Numbered from the stretch's first letter, positions 16,994 through 24,516 are shown. The stretch is 64,000 nucleotides of DNA from Sporomusa ovata DSM 2662 (GCF_000445445.1 NZ_ASXP01000005.1:248053-312052); one strand, 5' to 3'. The notes: generated by a model from the letters alone, not told the origin. Numbers and translations are program-made.

Positions 16994-17905
16994 CTACAAA
17001 ACCCTTTCTCCTAGTAACGATCCCATCAGGTCTACCGCTACTTTAGCGGTCTGATTCCTATTATCTAGTATGGTGTTCACTTCCACGAACTCAGCACTGG
17101 TAACAATATTAGCCGCAGAAATAAGTTCCATGGCTAAATGGCTTTCACGGTAGGTTAATCCGCCAAGTACCGGTGTACCAACGCCCGGTGCGTGCAAAGG
17201 GTCGATGACGTCCATATCGAAACTCACGTGAACACCATCAGTGCCATTAGCTACTATTTTAATGGCCGCTTCCATCACCTTAGCCATGCCCATTATGTCG
17301 ATTTCATGCATGGTATACACGACAACACCAAGTTCTTTAAGTAGCATCTTCTCTCCTGGGTCCAAATCCCTAATACCAATCATTACAAACTTCCCCGGGT
17401 CAAGTTTTGCAGCCCGGCCTCCGACTCCGGTCAACCGCTCATGGCCACGGCCAAAACACACCGCCACCGGCATTCCGTGAATATTACCGGACGGCGAAGT
17501 TACAGCCGTATTAATATCACCGTGAGCGTCGAACCAGAGAACACCCAACTTCTTTTTATGCTGGAGCACACCAGAGATGGTACCAATAGCAATGCTGTGG
17601 TCACCGCCAAGAATCAGAGGAAAATGGGTTTTTGCCATTTCCTCAGCTACCATGCGGCAAAGCTCAGTGTTAACTCTTTCAATTTCATCCAGATATTTTA
17701 GACTTGTTCCGTCCACATAGCAGGAATCTGGCCTATTAGCCACAATATCTCCTTTGTCGTCAATTTCATAACCAAGTGACTGGAGTTTTTCACCCACTTT
17801 TGCGTAACGGATAGCACTAGGCCCCATATCTACGCCCCGGCGATCCGCACCTAGATCTAACGGTACTCCAATAATAGAAATGCGATTATTAATAGTTGGA
17901 TTCAT
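16994..17905 (-). CDS. rocF: Arginase
   Basis: A 303-residue ureohydrolase that should cleave arginine to ornithine and urea with a binuclear Mn centre. The metal motifs are in order and intact: GGDHSIAIG (about 99-107), WFDAHGDINT (about 123-132) and SFDMDVIDP (about 228-236). The region HGMPVAVCFGRGHERLTG fits bacterial arginases better than agmatinases. ATG 17905 has AAAGGGGG upstream. It is a single gene, with a repeat/terminator upstream separating it from the flavoprotein gene. No rocDE or urease neighbour is present. Confidence 0.9.
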   Translation of the reverse strand: MNPTINNRISIIGVPLDLGADRRGVDMGPSAIRYAKVGEKLQSLGYEIDDKGDIVANRPDSCYVDGTSLKYLDEIERVNTELCRMVAEEMAKTHFPLILGGDHSIAIGTISGVLQHKKKLGVLWFDAHGDINTAVTSPSGNIHGMPVAVCFGRGHERLTGVGGRAAKLDPGKFVMIGIRDLDPGEKMLLKELGVVVYTMHEIDIMGMAKVMEAAIKIVANGTDGVHVSFDMDVIDPLHAPGVGTPVLGGLTYRESHLAMELISAANIVTSAEFVEVNTILDNRNQTAKVAVDLMGSLLGERVL

Positions 17906-18040
17906 ATGGAGAACCCCCTTTTACATATCCCTTATCATCTTACTCATAACGAAGTGTAGTCTCGGATAAAACTTCGGTTCGGCAAATTAGTAGCCAAAAC
18001 TAGGTTACTGATTTTCCCCTAATTTAATACGAGATTAAAT

Positions 18041-18125
18041 AATAATACCCCATAAATGCCTGTTACGGCTCTCTATGGGGTATTATTACGGTTTCTAATA
18101 TTTCGCCGAAAGTAATCGGTACTGA
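18041..18125 (-). repeat. Hairpin-plus-tail dispersed repeat, copy 1
   Basis: A 14-base perfect stem (AATAATACCCCATA at 18041-18054, TATGGGGTATTATT at 18074-18087) with an inner GCC/GGC pair, followed on the + strand by a conserved tail (AATATTTCG, then GTAATC.GTA.TGAAA). It lies just after the flavoprotein stop and can act as its terminator. The second copy is at 63745-63838, also just after a minus-strand gene. Confidence 0.7.
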
Positions 18126-18135
18126 AAAGTCACCT

Positions 18136-18687
18136 TTATTTAGCTTTCGCAAGCAATATTCCGGTTACTTCCTGGATAATAAATTCGATATCCGCAAGCA
18201 TACTATACAAGGTTCTACCACTAGGCATGGTTTTCTCCTGCTGAATAAACCGGCACCCGTCCTCCCGCAAAGTTTGAATGTTTCTTTGTACTACCGGTTT
18301 TTTGTACATTTTGGGATTCATGTGAGGGGCAAAAACGGTGACTGCCTCTGTTGACAGGATAGTAGTAGACAACATGTCGTCCGCTATACCGTTAGCCGCT
18401 TTTCCAATAATGTTTGCAGTTGCCGGAGCAATTAATAATAAATCTGCCTTATCTGCAAGCTTTTTATGCCCCGTATTCCATGAAACCGGATCTGCAAATT
18501 GATCCAGAATAACCGGATTGCCGGATGCATTGCGAAAGGTTAATGGCGCAATAAATTTCGTGGCACTATTTGTCATAATTACATCTACATTGGCGTGCAG
18601 TATGACCAGTTTACTGATAATATCAGCCGCCTTATATGCCGGACTGCATCCGGTCACACCAATAATGATATTTTTCCCATTAAGCAT
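18136..18687 (-). CDS. Flavoprotein of the phosphopantothenoylcysteine decarboxylase family
   Basis: A 183-residue homo-oligomeric FMN flavoprotein. The N-terminus NIIIGVTGCSPAYKAADI is the FMN-binding loop of the CoaC/EpiD/UbiX-like fold; LLLIAPATANIIGKAANGIADDMLST is the second flavin motif, and APHMNPKMY takes the place of the substrate-recognition motif APAMNxxMY. It lacks the CoaB ligase half of normal bacterial CoaBC, so it is probably not the housekeeping enzyme. Decarboxylation of another cysteine or dipicolinate-type substrate can be imagined, but nothing in the sequence decides it. Stand-alone gene between lexA and arginase. Confidence 0.8.
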   Translation of the reverse strand: MLNGKNIIIGVTGCSPAYKAADIISKLVILHANVDVIMTNSATKFIAPLTFRNASGNPVILDQFADPVSWNTGHKKLADKADLLLIAPATANIIGKAANGIADDMLSTTILSTEAVTVFAPHMNPKMYKKPVVQRNIQTLREDGCRFIQQEKTMPSGRTLYSMLADIEFIIQEVTGILLAKAK

Positions 18688-18742
18688 GTTATCGATCTCT
18701 TTTCTATGTTTATATTTCTACCATCATACCAAATATAGGTAG

Positions 18743-19360
18743 CTATAAACTTCTAAACAAACCAATTACTTTGCCTGCAATAGACACATTCTCAGCATAT
18801 ATGGGTTCCATTGAATCGTTCTCTGGCTGTAGTCGAATACGTCTTGCCTCTTTGAAAAAACGTTTTACAGTAGCCTCTTCATTGTCTATCAAAGCTACCA
18901 CAATTTCACCATTACAAGCATTGCTTTGTTGCCGGACAAGCAAGTAGTCTCCATCTAAGATACCAGCATTAATCATACTATCACCTTTCACTGCCAGCAT
19001 AAACACATTATCTTCACTACCGATTAATTCTGACGGCAGAGGATAGGTTTCTTCAATGTTTTCAACGGCAAGTATCGGTTGACCGGCAGTAACTACACCA
19101 ACAAGCGGAACTGGGATAACCGTCTTATGTCTCCATGGAGCTTCATCAAGTACGTCAATTGCACGCGGCTTAGTAGGATCACGTTTTATATAACCTAAGG
19201 ATTCCAATTTAGTCAGATAGGAATGTACTGTAGAACTGCTGCTAAGCCCGACTGCTTCGCCTATCTCCCGAACAGACGGAGGATAACCTTTAGCCCGGAG
19301 GTTTTCTTTTATATAATCCAATATTTCTTTTTGCCTTTTATTTAGTGAACCAACAGTCAT
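18743..19360 (-). CDS. lexA: SOS repressor LexA
   Basis: A 205-residue transcriptional repressor that self-cleaves when RecA is activated. ATG 19360 has TGAGGTGG five bases upstream. The N-terminal winged helix (KRQKEILDYIKENLRAKGYPPSVREIGEAVGLSSSSTVHSYLTKLE) is intact. The cleavage site is the Ala-Gly of GVVTAGQPI; the catalytic Ser is in VKGDSM and the Lys in EATVKRFF. It is divergent from yneA, with three LexA boxes in the shared region. One box overlaps the -35 area of lexA itself, so it is autoregulated. Confidence 0.97.
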   Translation of the reverse strand: MTVGSLNKRQKEILDYIKENLRAKGYPPSVREIGEAVGLSSSSTVHSYLTKLESLGYIKRDPTKPRAIDVLDEAPWRHKTVIPVPLVGVVTAGQPILAVENIEETYPLPSELIGSEDNVFMLAVKGDSMINAGILDGDYLLVRQQSNACNGEIVVALIDNEEATVKRFFKEARRIRLQPENDSMEPIYAENVSIAGKVIGLFRSL

Positions 19361-19404
19361 TTTTACCACCTCAAGATAATTGTACCATAAAACAATAGAA
19401 AAAA

Positions 19405-19416
19405 GAACATTAGTTC
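19405..19416. promoter_or_regulatory. LexA box 1 (GAACATTAGTTC)
   Basis: A perfect GAAC-N4-GTTC palindrome, the core of the Firmicute SOS box. On the minus strand it overlaps the -35 position expected for a lexA promoter whose -10 is TACAAT (19384-19379), so it should mediate lexA autorepression. Confidence 0.85.
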
Positions 19417-19435
19417 GAAATTTTACCGAACATAC

Positions 19436-19487
19436 TTGCGGGGAACATATGTACTATGCTATAATAACAGCAACCAAACATACGTTC
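19436..19487 (+). promoter_or_regulatory. yneA promoter with LexA boxes 2 and 3
   Basis: A -35 TTGCGG (19436-19441) and a perfect -10 TATAAT (19460-19465) are 18 bases apart. Box 2, GAACATATGTAC (19443-19454), fills the spacer. Box 3, AAACATACGTTC (19476-19487), lies just downstream of the -10. Each differs by one base from GAAC-N4-GTTC. LexA binding here would block the promoter of the cell-division inhibitor gene. Confidence 0.82.
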
Positions 19488-19509
19488 AATTAGAGGGGTG
19501 TTTATAATT

Positions 19510-19785
19510 ATGAGAAAGACAATATTGGTACTGTCACTAGTTCTTGTTATATTGGCTATTACACCGTTTGCTATTTCCCGTGCTTTTGTTGAACCTACTA
19601 CCTATGAGACGATCTACGTAAAACCAGGAGATACAGTTTGGCAAATTGCTGCTAAATACATGACAGATAAAGACGATGTTAGGGAAATCGTTTTTGAGAT
19701 TAGGCGAATAAATAAATTGGATAACGACGCAAAGGTTTATCCCGGACAAGCTTTGAAAGTGCCGGTAAAGTATACCGCTTCATGA
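19510..19785 (+). CDS. yneA: YneA-like SOS cell-division inhibitor (TM-LysM)
   Basis: A 91-residue protein with an N-terminal membrane anchor (about 3-24) and a C-terminal LysM domain (YVKPGDTVWQIAAKYMTDKDD... INKLDNDAKVYPGQALKVP). ATG 19510 is used because GAGGGG at 19492-19497 is 12 bases upstream, while GTG 19498 abuts it. Topology, size and divergent position next to lexA with SOS boxes are those of YneA/ChiA/DivS-type proteins that delay septation during DNA damage. The link rests on context and architecture, since LysM proteins are otherwise generic. The stop overlaps the start of a small membrane ORF. Confidence 0.85.
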   Translation: MRKTILVLSLVLVILAITPFAISRAFVEPTTYETIYVKPGDTVWQIAAKYMTDKDDVREIVFEIRRINKLDNDAKVYPGQALKVPVKYTAS

Positions 19786-19946
19786 CATCCCTCCACTCCT
19801 TGAAGCTAAGAAACAATCATTTAATTCTTCTTATAGCCTTACTATTGACTATAGGATATCCCTGCATTCATAACCAAACCGAACTCACGTCAATGCCAGC
19901 ATCAATTTATCTGTTGTTTGTTTTTATTCATTCATATATGAAATAA
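19782..19946 (+). CDS. Small membrane ORF translationally coupled to yneA
   Basis: A 54-codon frame whose ATG (19782) overlaps the yneA stop as ATGA, a classic coupled arrangement. It encodes two hydrophobic segments (about 13-27 and 40-50) around IGYPCIHNQTELTSMPAS. It would be SOS-induced with yneA. There is no good ribosome site of its own, and no family is recognised; it could also be the relic of a longer membrane gene. It ends 145 bases before the integrase-like gene. Confidence 0.4.
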   Translation: MTSLHSLKLRNNHLILLIALLLTIGYPCIHNQTELTSMPASIYLLFVFIHSYMK

Positions 19947-20035
19947 CTATTGATGACAGCAACTAATTACTATATAATTATAACCATAGTTAATTTTGGT
20001 TTTGTTTTATTAGTTTTAGTTCAATGTCACAATGA

Positions 20036-20070
20036 AGTGCCGGCCGGATGTATTCATCCGCGCCGGCGCT
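20036..20070 (+). promoter_or_regulatory. GC-rich hairpin upstream of the integrase-like gene
   Basis: In an AT-rich region, AGTGCCGGCCGGATG (20036-20050) pairs with CATCCGCGCCGGCGCT (20055-20070) around TATT, with one bulge. It ends seven bases before the AGGAGG of the gene starting at 20092. It could control translation or RNA stability; there is no T-run. Confidence 0.5.
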
Positions 20071-20091
20071 ACTATTAGGAGGCGATTATTC

Positions 20092-21072
20092 ATGATGGTC
20101 AGTGGTTCGGCGATATCGTTATTTAATTCCCAAAAAGCAGATAGTGGTTTTCAAGCTCCCCTGGTCAATGCTTGTTCACAGTCACTTTTATTTCAGAAAA
20201 GGAGGCAAAATAACCTACAGGAGAATGTTTCCAGTGTCAAAAGTGCGGTGGATTTAAATAGAAGCATAAATCCATTCACCGTCAACCCCGAACAAGAACT
20301 TACAGCTATGCACAACCAGCTTATTACTCTATGCCTTCATAACCCGAATTTAAATGACTTTCATCTTCATGACAAACTTCGTAAAACTAACCCCACTTTG
20401 ACAATAGATACTTTTTATCGATTAAAGCAAGAGTGTGGTTTAGATAATCATGAGGCAATCTGCAACATTTTGTTAAATCGGCTCTTTCTTGGCTGTAATA
20501 ACGAATTAAATACTACCCAACTAAAATTCATCTATAAGATGCATCCTGAATTACATGACCGCGATATACGTCCAGGCAGCCCTGGTGAACTTATTGTATA
20601 CAAATGTCTTTTCGGAAAAAGATTGGCGAAAAAGGGAAGCTTATATGTCCATCTATTTATCGACATGTTTAACGGCTGGAGTTTTGCCAGCATTAGCTCA
20701 AACCGTTCTTTAAAAGAAGGAATTAGAATACTTCAAAAACATATTGAGCCAAAATATAGCAAACATGGTTTTCAACTTAAAAACATTCTTCAATCATTGC
20801 CAACTTATCGCACCAAACAAAACACCATGCCACTTACAAACCCAAATGGGTTAGCCGCTAAAATTCAATGGGAAATAAGTACGCGTCAATTCGGATTAAT
20901 CAGACACTTTCAGCGCCAACTTGTATTAAGCAATTTTTTTGAAAATTATCGAGAAGAACTACCTTCTTTGCGTACGCTCATTGCCTTTTCAAAGCTAATC
21001 AAAAAATATAATGCCGAATTCAATTTTTGCCACCAACGTCCTATGTTACGATCTACTACAATAAAACCATAA
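20092..21072 (+). CDS. Integrase-core-like protein lacking the full DDE triad (probably exapted)
   Basis: A 326-residue protein from ATG 20092, with AGGAGGCG at 20077-20084. An N-terminal helical region (about 80-150; LHDKLRKTNPTLTIDTFYRLKQ) could be a helix-turn-helix. The centre GELIVYKCLFGKRLAKKGSLYVHLFIDMFNGWSFASISSNRSLKEG matches the first strand pair of an rve/IS481-type integrase core and keeps its Asp (FIDMFN). Where the second Asp belongs (usually TDNGxEF) it has LQSLPTYRT, and the Glu of the usual VERFHR is lost (GLIRHFQR). The frame is otherwise full length with no terminal repeats seen, so a domesticated DNA-binding role is inferred. Transposition activity is unlikely. Confidence 0.65.
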   Translation: MMVSGSAISLFNSQKADSGFQAPLVNACSQSLLFQKRRQNNLQENVSSVKSAVDLNRSINPFTVNPEQELTAMHNQLITLCLHNPNLNDFHLHDKLRKTNPTLTIDTFYRLKQECGLDNHEAICNILLNRLFLGCNNELNTTQLKFIYKMHPELHDRDIRPGSPGELIVYKCLFGKRLAKKGSLYVHLFIDMFNGWSFASISSNRSLKEGIRILQKHIEPKYSKHGFQLKNILQSLPTYRTKQNTMPLTNPNGLAAKIQWEISTRQFGLIRHFQRQLVLSNFFENYREELPSLRTLIAFSKLIKKYNAEFNFCHQRPMLRSTTIKP

Positions 21073-21083
21073 AACCATGATAA

Positions 21084-21611
21084 TTAGTTGAAACCTATAG
21101 TAAAAGCAAGTTGATGAACTAGTATTTGGGGCAGAGAATCACGGTTTTCCTTGGTAACGGCGATGAGCTTCACTTGGGGATGATTTCTGACTTGATCAGT
21201 CCAACCTTTACTTGCCAGTTTTATAACGCCAAAAACCGGTGTATTGCCATCAAGAGTAGCAATAACTTCCTTTTGAAAAGCAAGCGCTTTACATTCCAAA
21301 CTGCCACATTCATCCATCAAAATCAAACTTGAACTGTTTCTGGCAGACCTGATCAGTTCAACACCATAATTGTCAAACTTCTTCGTTAAAGCCTGGGGGG
21401 GATGGTCTGCGAAAAAACGCACGACAGCGTTTTCTTCCCTAAAATTCTTTGGTTCAGGGGCAGAATTCATATACAGCAGTTTGTTTGGCAATGCCCTGTC
21501 CGGACCGTAGTATGTTTTAAAACCACCAGGAGTTATCTTAAGTTGGGAAAGGGTTTTAGCAATGACTGTGCTTTTCCCTACTTGTATTTCACCTGTCAAA
21601 AATATATGCAT
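21084..21611 (-). CDS. Nucleoside-triphosphatase of the THEP1 family
   Basis: A 175-residue P-loop protein. It begins MHIFLTGEIQVGKSTVIAKT, with Walker A GEIQVGKST, and has a Walker B-like SSLILMDECGSLE at about 95-107, as in THEP1/NTPase_1 (the family usually has DEIGxME). PGGFKTYYG follows the family pattern ITPGGF. It hydrolyses NTPs in vitro in relatives; the cellular role is unknown. The ribosome site AGGGG is weakly spaced at 12 bases. A short unassigned frame ends seven bases upstream. Isolated between the integrase-like gene (convergent) and a repeat-bearing region. Confidence 0.82.
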   Translation of the reverse strand: MHIFLTGEIQVGKSTVIAKTLSQLKITPGGFKTYYGPDRALPNKLLYMNSAPEPKNFREENAVVRFFADHPPQALTKKFDNYGVELIRSARNSSSLILMDECGSLECKALAFQKEVIATLDGNTPVFGVIKLASKGWTDQVRNHPQVKLIAVTKENRDSLPQILVHQLAFTIGFN

Positions 21612-21617
21612 TTTGAT

Positions 21618-21737
21618 TTATAGACCCCTTTGACTTTGAATCCAACGAGTAAACGCGTCCCCGCTTTCAGGCCTCGGTCTCCCAACGCTGTGCAGTAAAT
21701 CTCGTTTTACCCGTGCTGATACGACTAATGTTACCAC
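21618..21737 (-). CDS. Short unassigned frame upstream of the NTPase
   Basis: A 39-codon frame from GTG, stopping six bases before the NTPase ATG. It reads VTLVVSARVKRDLLHSV and GRPRPESGDAFTRWIQ, and the composition looks coding rather than random. A second minus-strand frame overlaps it (ISRISTGKTRFTAQRWETEA), so it may instead be a decayed gene end or a structured untranslated leader. No family recognised and no strong ribosome site. Confidence 0.25.
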   Translation of the reverse strand: MVTLVVSARVKRDLLHSVGRPRPESGDAFTRWIQSQRGL

Positions 21738-21838
21738 GCCTTAATAAGACGTGCAACAGGCCGCCAGAGCAATAATATTGTGAAAACCACCGGCCTATCA
21801 AGCTTTTTGAATAAACAGTTTATCTTATCGATGAGTTA

Positions 21839-21930
21839 AGACTCCCGCCTCTATAGGCGGCATTACTTCAGTTGGGGTAGAGTCTTCAACTGAAGCTTCA
21901 TTGTTCAGCTTTGCTGAACGAGTTCACTGA
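21839..21930 (-). repeat. Three-hairpin dispersed repeat, copy A
   Basis: Read on the minus strand: AGTGAACTCG, hairpin GTTCAGC/GCTGAAC, hairpin CTTCAGTTG/CAACTGAAG, then CCGCCT ATA GAGGCGG and AGTCTT. Copies B (60076-60172) and C (59874-59945) share the order and spacing, with compensating changes in the stems. It starts right beyond the stop of the hypothetical gene at 21932. Confidence 0.7.
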
Positions 21931-21931
21931 T

Positions 21932-22396
21932 CTAATTTAATAAACTCAAAGTTTTCTTTTGGCCATCAAGATAGTCACAGATAGAACGAAACTCTTTTAT
22001 GTCGGTGATTTTTTTTAAGTCCCGAAGATCAAAAATAATGTCCGTATACTTATGTTTTATTAACTCCATATCATATAATTCACATTCAATAAATCCTTCT
22101 CTCCAACTATGAATATAAGGTAGGAAGTCATCCCAATTGCGCTCGAAATATTTTACTTTGGCAAAACATAACTGGTATATATAAAATATAATCCTTATAA
22201 CCGAGGATTTTTTTACGAATTTGTGGCTAAAAAATATTTTTTGCGGATATTTCCCCTTGGGTCTTTCCCAATATAAATCAGAATTACAATGAAGATCGTA
22301 TTTGATGAGTACTTTTCGTTTTTCGTCATCTAACTCAGCCATTACTATTTGATTTCTGACTTCATCACATTGTTCCTTTAACTTTTGATAATCCAC
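21932..22396 (-). CDS. Hypothetical protein
   Basis: A 154-residue, AT-rich, Lys- and aromatic-rich soluble protein from GTG 22396 with GGGGAGG eight bases upstream. The N-terminal third is a charged helix (YQKLKEQCDEVRNQIVMAELDDEKRKVLIKYDL); the middle is basic (KKSSVIRIIFYIYQLCFAKVKYFERNWDDFLPYIHSW) and the end is acidic/basic helical. No membrane segment, signal or catalytic motif is evident and I do not recognise the family. Base composition and flanking by repeats suggest an acquired accessory gene. Confidence 0.6.
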   Translation of the reverse strand: MDYQKLKEQCDEVRNQIVMAELDDEKRKVLIKYDLHCNSDLYWERPKGKYPQKIFFSHKFVKKSSVIRIIFYIYQLCFAKVKYFERNWDDFLPYIHSWREGFIECELYDMELIKHKYTDIIFDLRDLKKITDIKEFRSICDYLDGQKKTLSLLN

Positions 22397-22727
22397 CTGT
22401 TGAACCTCCCCACTAGTAGCTCAAGCTTGACAATGCATTCATGATAATCAAATCAACCCTTACCGTCTATAAAACTAATTCGCAAATTGTATAATAGAAT
22501 CCTCTTGTATATTAATATATTTTTTAACTAATATTGATATACTTTATAATTCGATTGCCATTTTTCGCCAGCATTTCTGAAAAAAATTAAAACAGCGCTA
22601 TCGCGCCCTTGAGGATACGGCTAACCGCAGAGTACACAGAGAGCGCAGAGGGGGAGATGTATATCGAGACATTCCCTCTGCGTACTCTGCGTCTCTGCGG
22701 TTCAAAAAACTTATATTTTCTTTATGT
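22397..22727. other. Gene-poor AT-rich stretch containing an inverted repeat
   Basis: Between the hypothetical gene and the tRNA terminator I see no supported gene. Its notable content is the CGCAGAG-type inverted repeat at 22623-22702. Confidence 0.5.
22623..22702. repeat. CGCAGAG-rich long inverted repeat
   Basis: Arms at 22623-22652 and 22674-22702 are near-perfectly complementary and built from repeated CGCAGAG/CTCTGCG units, with a loop of about 21 bases. This type of CCGCAGAG hairpin occurs as an intergenic repeat in many unrelated bacteria. There is no T-run and no open frame. Confidence 0.75.
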
Positions 22728-22765
22728 ATAAAAAATTCCTAGCCAATTATCATAATTAGCTAGGA
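22728..22765 (-). terminator. Terminator of the tRNA-Glu gene
   Basis: On the minus strand, CCTAGCTAATTAT pairs with ATAATTGGCTAGG across one to two loop bases and is followed by AATTTTTTAT. It lies 15 bases after the tRNA 3-prime end. Confidence 0.8.
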
Positions 22766-22779
22766 TTGCTACATTCATC

Positions 22780-22854
22780 TGGTAGCCCTAAGGGGAATTG
22801 AACCCCTGTCTCCGCCTTGAGAGGGCAGCGTCTTAACCTCTTGACCATAGGGCC
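22780..22854 (-). tRNA. tRNA-Glu (anticodon CTC)
   Basis: A complete cloverleaf with an encoded CCA end: acceptor GGCCCTA/TAGGGCT, D stem GTC/GAC, anticodon stem CTGCC/GGCGG around loop CTCTCAA (anticodon CTC, reading GAG), and T arm GGGG TTCAATT CCCC. It is transcribed in the same direction as gltX, 68 bases downstream of it. Confidence 0.93.
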
Positions 22855-22922
22855 ATAGAAAATATCTCTAACACATATTGATTTTACATCTTTATAGTGC
22901 GTTTTGCAAGAGCTACTTCCAA

Positions 22923-24395
22923 TTATTTAGCTTGTTTACCAACAAAACTTATGGCTTGCTTTAGCCTCAATAAGCAACAGTCTTTGCCCAAGAGTGCCAT
23001 TACGTCAAATAATCCCGGACTCACCGTTCGTCCTGTTAATGCAAGTCTGGTAGGATGAATGATCTCGCCAGACTTTATACCCAGTTCCTCGACCAGTTGT
23101 TTATAAGCCACCTCCGTATGCATAACATCAAATGTTTCAATACGTTCCAAACGCTCCAGCGCCTTACCCAAAAGTTTTTCCACTTCAGGGGAGGAAAAGT
23201 ATTTGCGCTGACCCTTTTCATCATACTCAGTGACATCCCTAAAATAATAGTCTACCGCCTCAGTCAATTCAACCAGCGTTTTAACTCTATCTTGCATGAC
23301 ACCGACAACTGCCCGGATAAAACTATACTGCTCCACTGATTGTTCTTCTGTAATCAACCCTTTTCGTAGAAAGAAAGGAATCGCCTCGCGAGTAATATCG
23401 TCAAGATTCATGCTGCTTAAATACTGACCGTTAATCCAGGTAAGTTTTTTTGTATCATAAATTGCTGCATTCTTTGAAACCTTATCTAAGCGGAATTTTT
23501 CCATAGCCTCTTTAGGTGTAAAGATTTCCTGCTCGCCTCCTGGTGACCAGCCTAAGAGAGTCAAGTAATTAACGATTGCAGGTGCCAAGAACCCTTGCTC
23601 GCGAAATTCTTCTACCGATGTTGCCCCATGACGTTTACTAAGCTTGCTTCTGTCGGGAGCAAGAATCATTGCTACGTGGGCGAATTGGACGGTCTCATAT
23701 CCCAGGGCTTCATATAGCAGCACTTGTTTCGGAGTATTGGAAAGATGCTCTTCCGCCCGAATTACATGACTGATAGCCATCGCATGATCATCAATAACAC
23801 AGGCGAAATTATAGGCTGGCATACCATTCGACTTCAGGATGACAAGGTCGTCTAATTGATCAAGGGAAAAACTTACATCTCCGTGAACCAAATCTCTGAC
23901 TTTTACCTGTCCGCTATCTGGAATTTTGAGCCTAATTACAGCTTTCTCCCCTGCTGCAATCCTTTTTTGAGCTATAGAGAGCGGCAGATCGCGACACTTG
24001 CCATTATATCTAAATGCCTCGCCGGCTTGTCGCTGACTCTCTTTGACATGTTCCAATTCTGTGGTTGTGCAGAAACAGTAATATGCCTTACCTTCCTCAA
24101 CCAGCCTTTGTGCTTCTCGTTGATATAAATCTAATCGCTCCGACTGATAATAAGGTCCGCAAAAACCGCCTATTTCCGGTCCTTCATCCCAATCTATCCC
24201 CAGCCATTTCAGACTGGCCAAAATCTGTGAAACAGAATCTTTTTTTAGTCGCTGTGTATCTGTATCTTCAATTCTCAGAACAAACTGTCCCTGACACTGC
24301 CGGGCAAAAAACCAATTAAACAATGCTGTCCTTGCTCCGCCGATATGCAGATAACCTGTCGGACTTGGAGCAAACCGTACTCTTACTGTATTCAA
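22923..24395 (-). CDS. gltX: Glutamyl-tRNA synthetase
   Basis: A 490-residue class I synthetase that charges tRNA-Glu. The first motif is SPTGYLHIGGARTALFNW, containing the HIGH-equivalent HIGG; the second is DRSKLSKRHGATSVEEF, the KMSKS-equivalent KLSKR. FCTTTELEHVKESQ and the helical C-terminal anticodon-binding half are typical, and length is normal. The start is TTG 24395 after CGGGGGG. A tRNA-Glu gene follows in the same orientation, so the enzyme and one of its substrates may be co-transcribed. Confidence 0.95.
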   Translation of the reverse strand: MNTVRVRFAPSPTGYLHIGGARTALFNWFFARQCQGQFVLRIEDTDTQRLKKDSVSQILASLKWLGIDWDEGPEIGGFCGPYYQSERLDLYQREAQRLVEEGKAYYCFCTTTELEHVKESQRQAGEAFRYNGKCRDLPLSIAQKRIAAGEKAVIRLKIPDSGQVKVRDLVHGDVSFSLDQLDDLVILKSNGMPAYNFACVIDDHAMAISHVIRAEEHLSNTPKQVLLYEALGYETVQFAHVAMILAPDRSKLSKRHGATSVEEFREQGFLAPAIVNYLTLLGWSPGGEQEIFTPKEAMEKFRLDKVSKNAAIYDTKKLTWINGQYLSSMNLDDITREAIPFFLRKGLITEEQSVEQYSFIRAVVGVMQDRVKTLVELTEAVDYYFRDVTEYDEKGQRKYFSSPEVEKLLGKALERLERIETFDVMHTEVAYKQLVEELGIKSGEIIHPTRLALTGRTVSPGLFDVMALLGKDCCLLRLKQAISFVGKQAK

Positions 24396-24516
24396 AACGC
24401 AGGCCCCCCGATATATATATGTAAATTTTATTATAGCACATTAAAGCAAAAAAGTATTTTTTTACAATTCTACCTATATCGGAGAGTAGTTACCTACTTA
24501 AATTAGTATCTGGGTA

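Noticed and set aside
20032..20091. An upstream start for the integrase-like gene at 20032
   Set aside because: It would run through the GC-rich hairpin and lacks a ribosome site, whereas ATG 20092 has AGGAGG at good spacing.
21612..21800. A possible riboswitch upstream of the NTPase
   Set aside because: I compared it by eye with the cobalamin, Moco, c-di-GMP-I, fluoride and ZTP cores and found no match; it is reported only as an unassigned frame.
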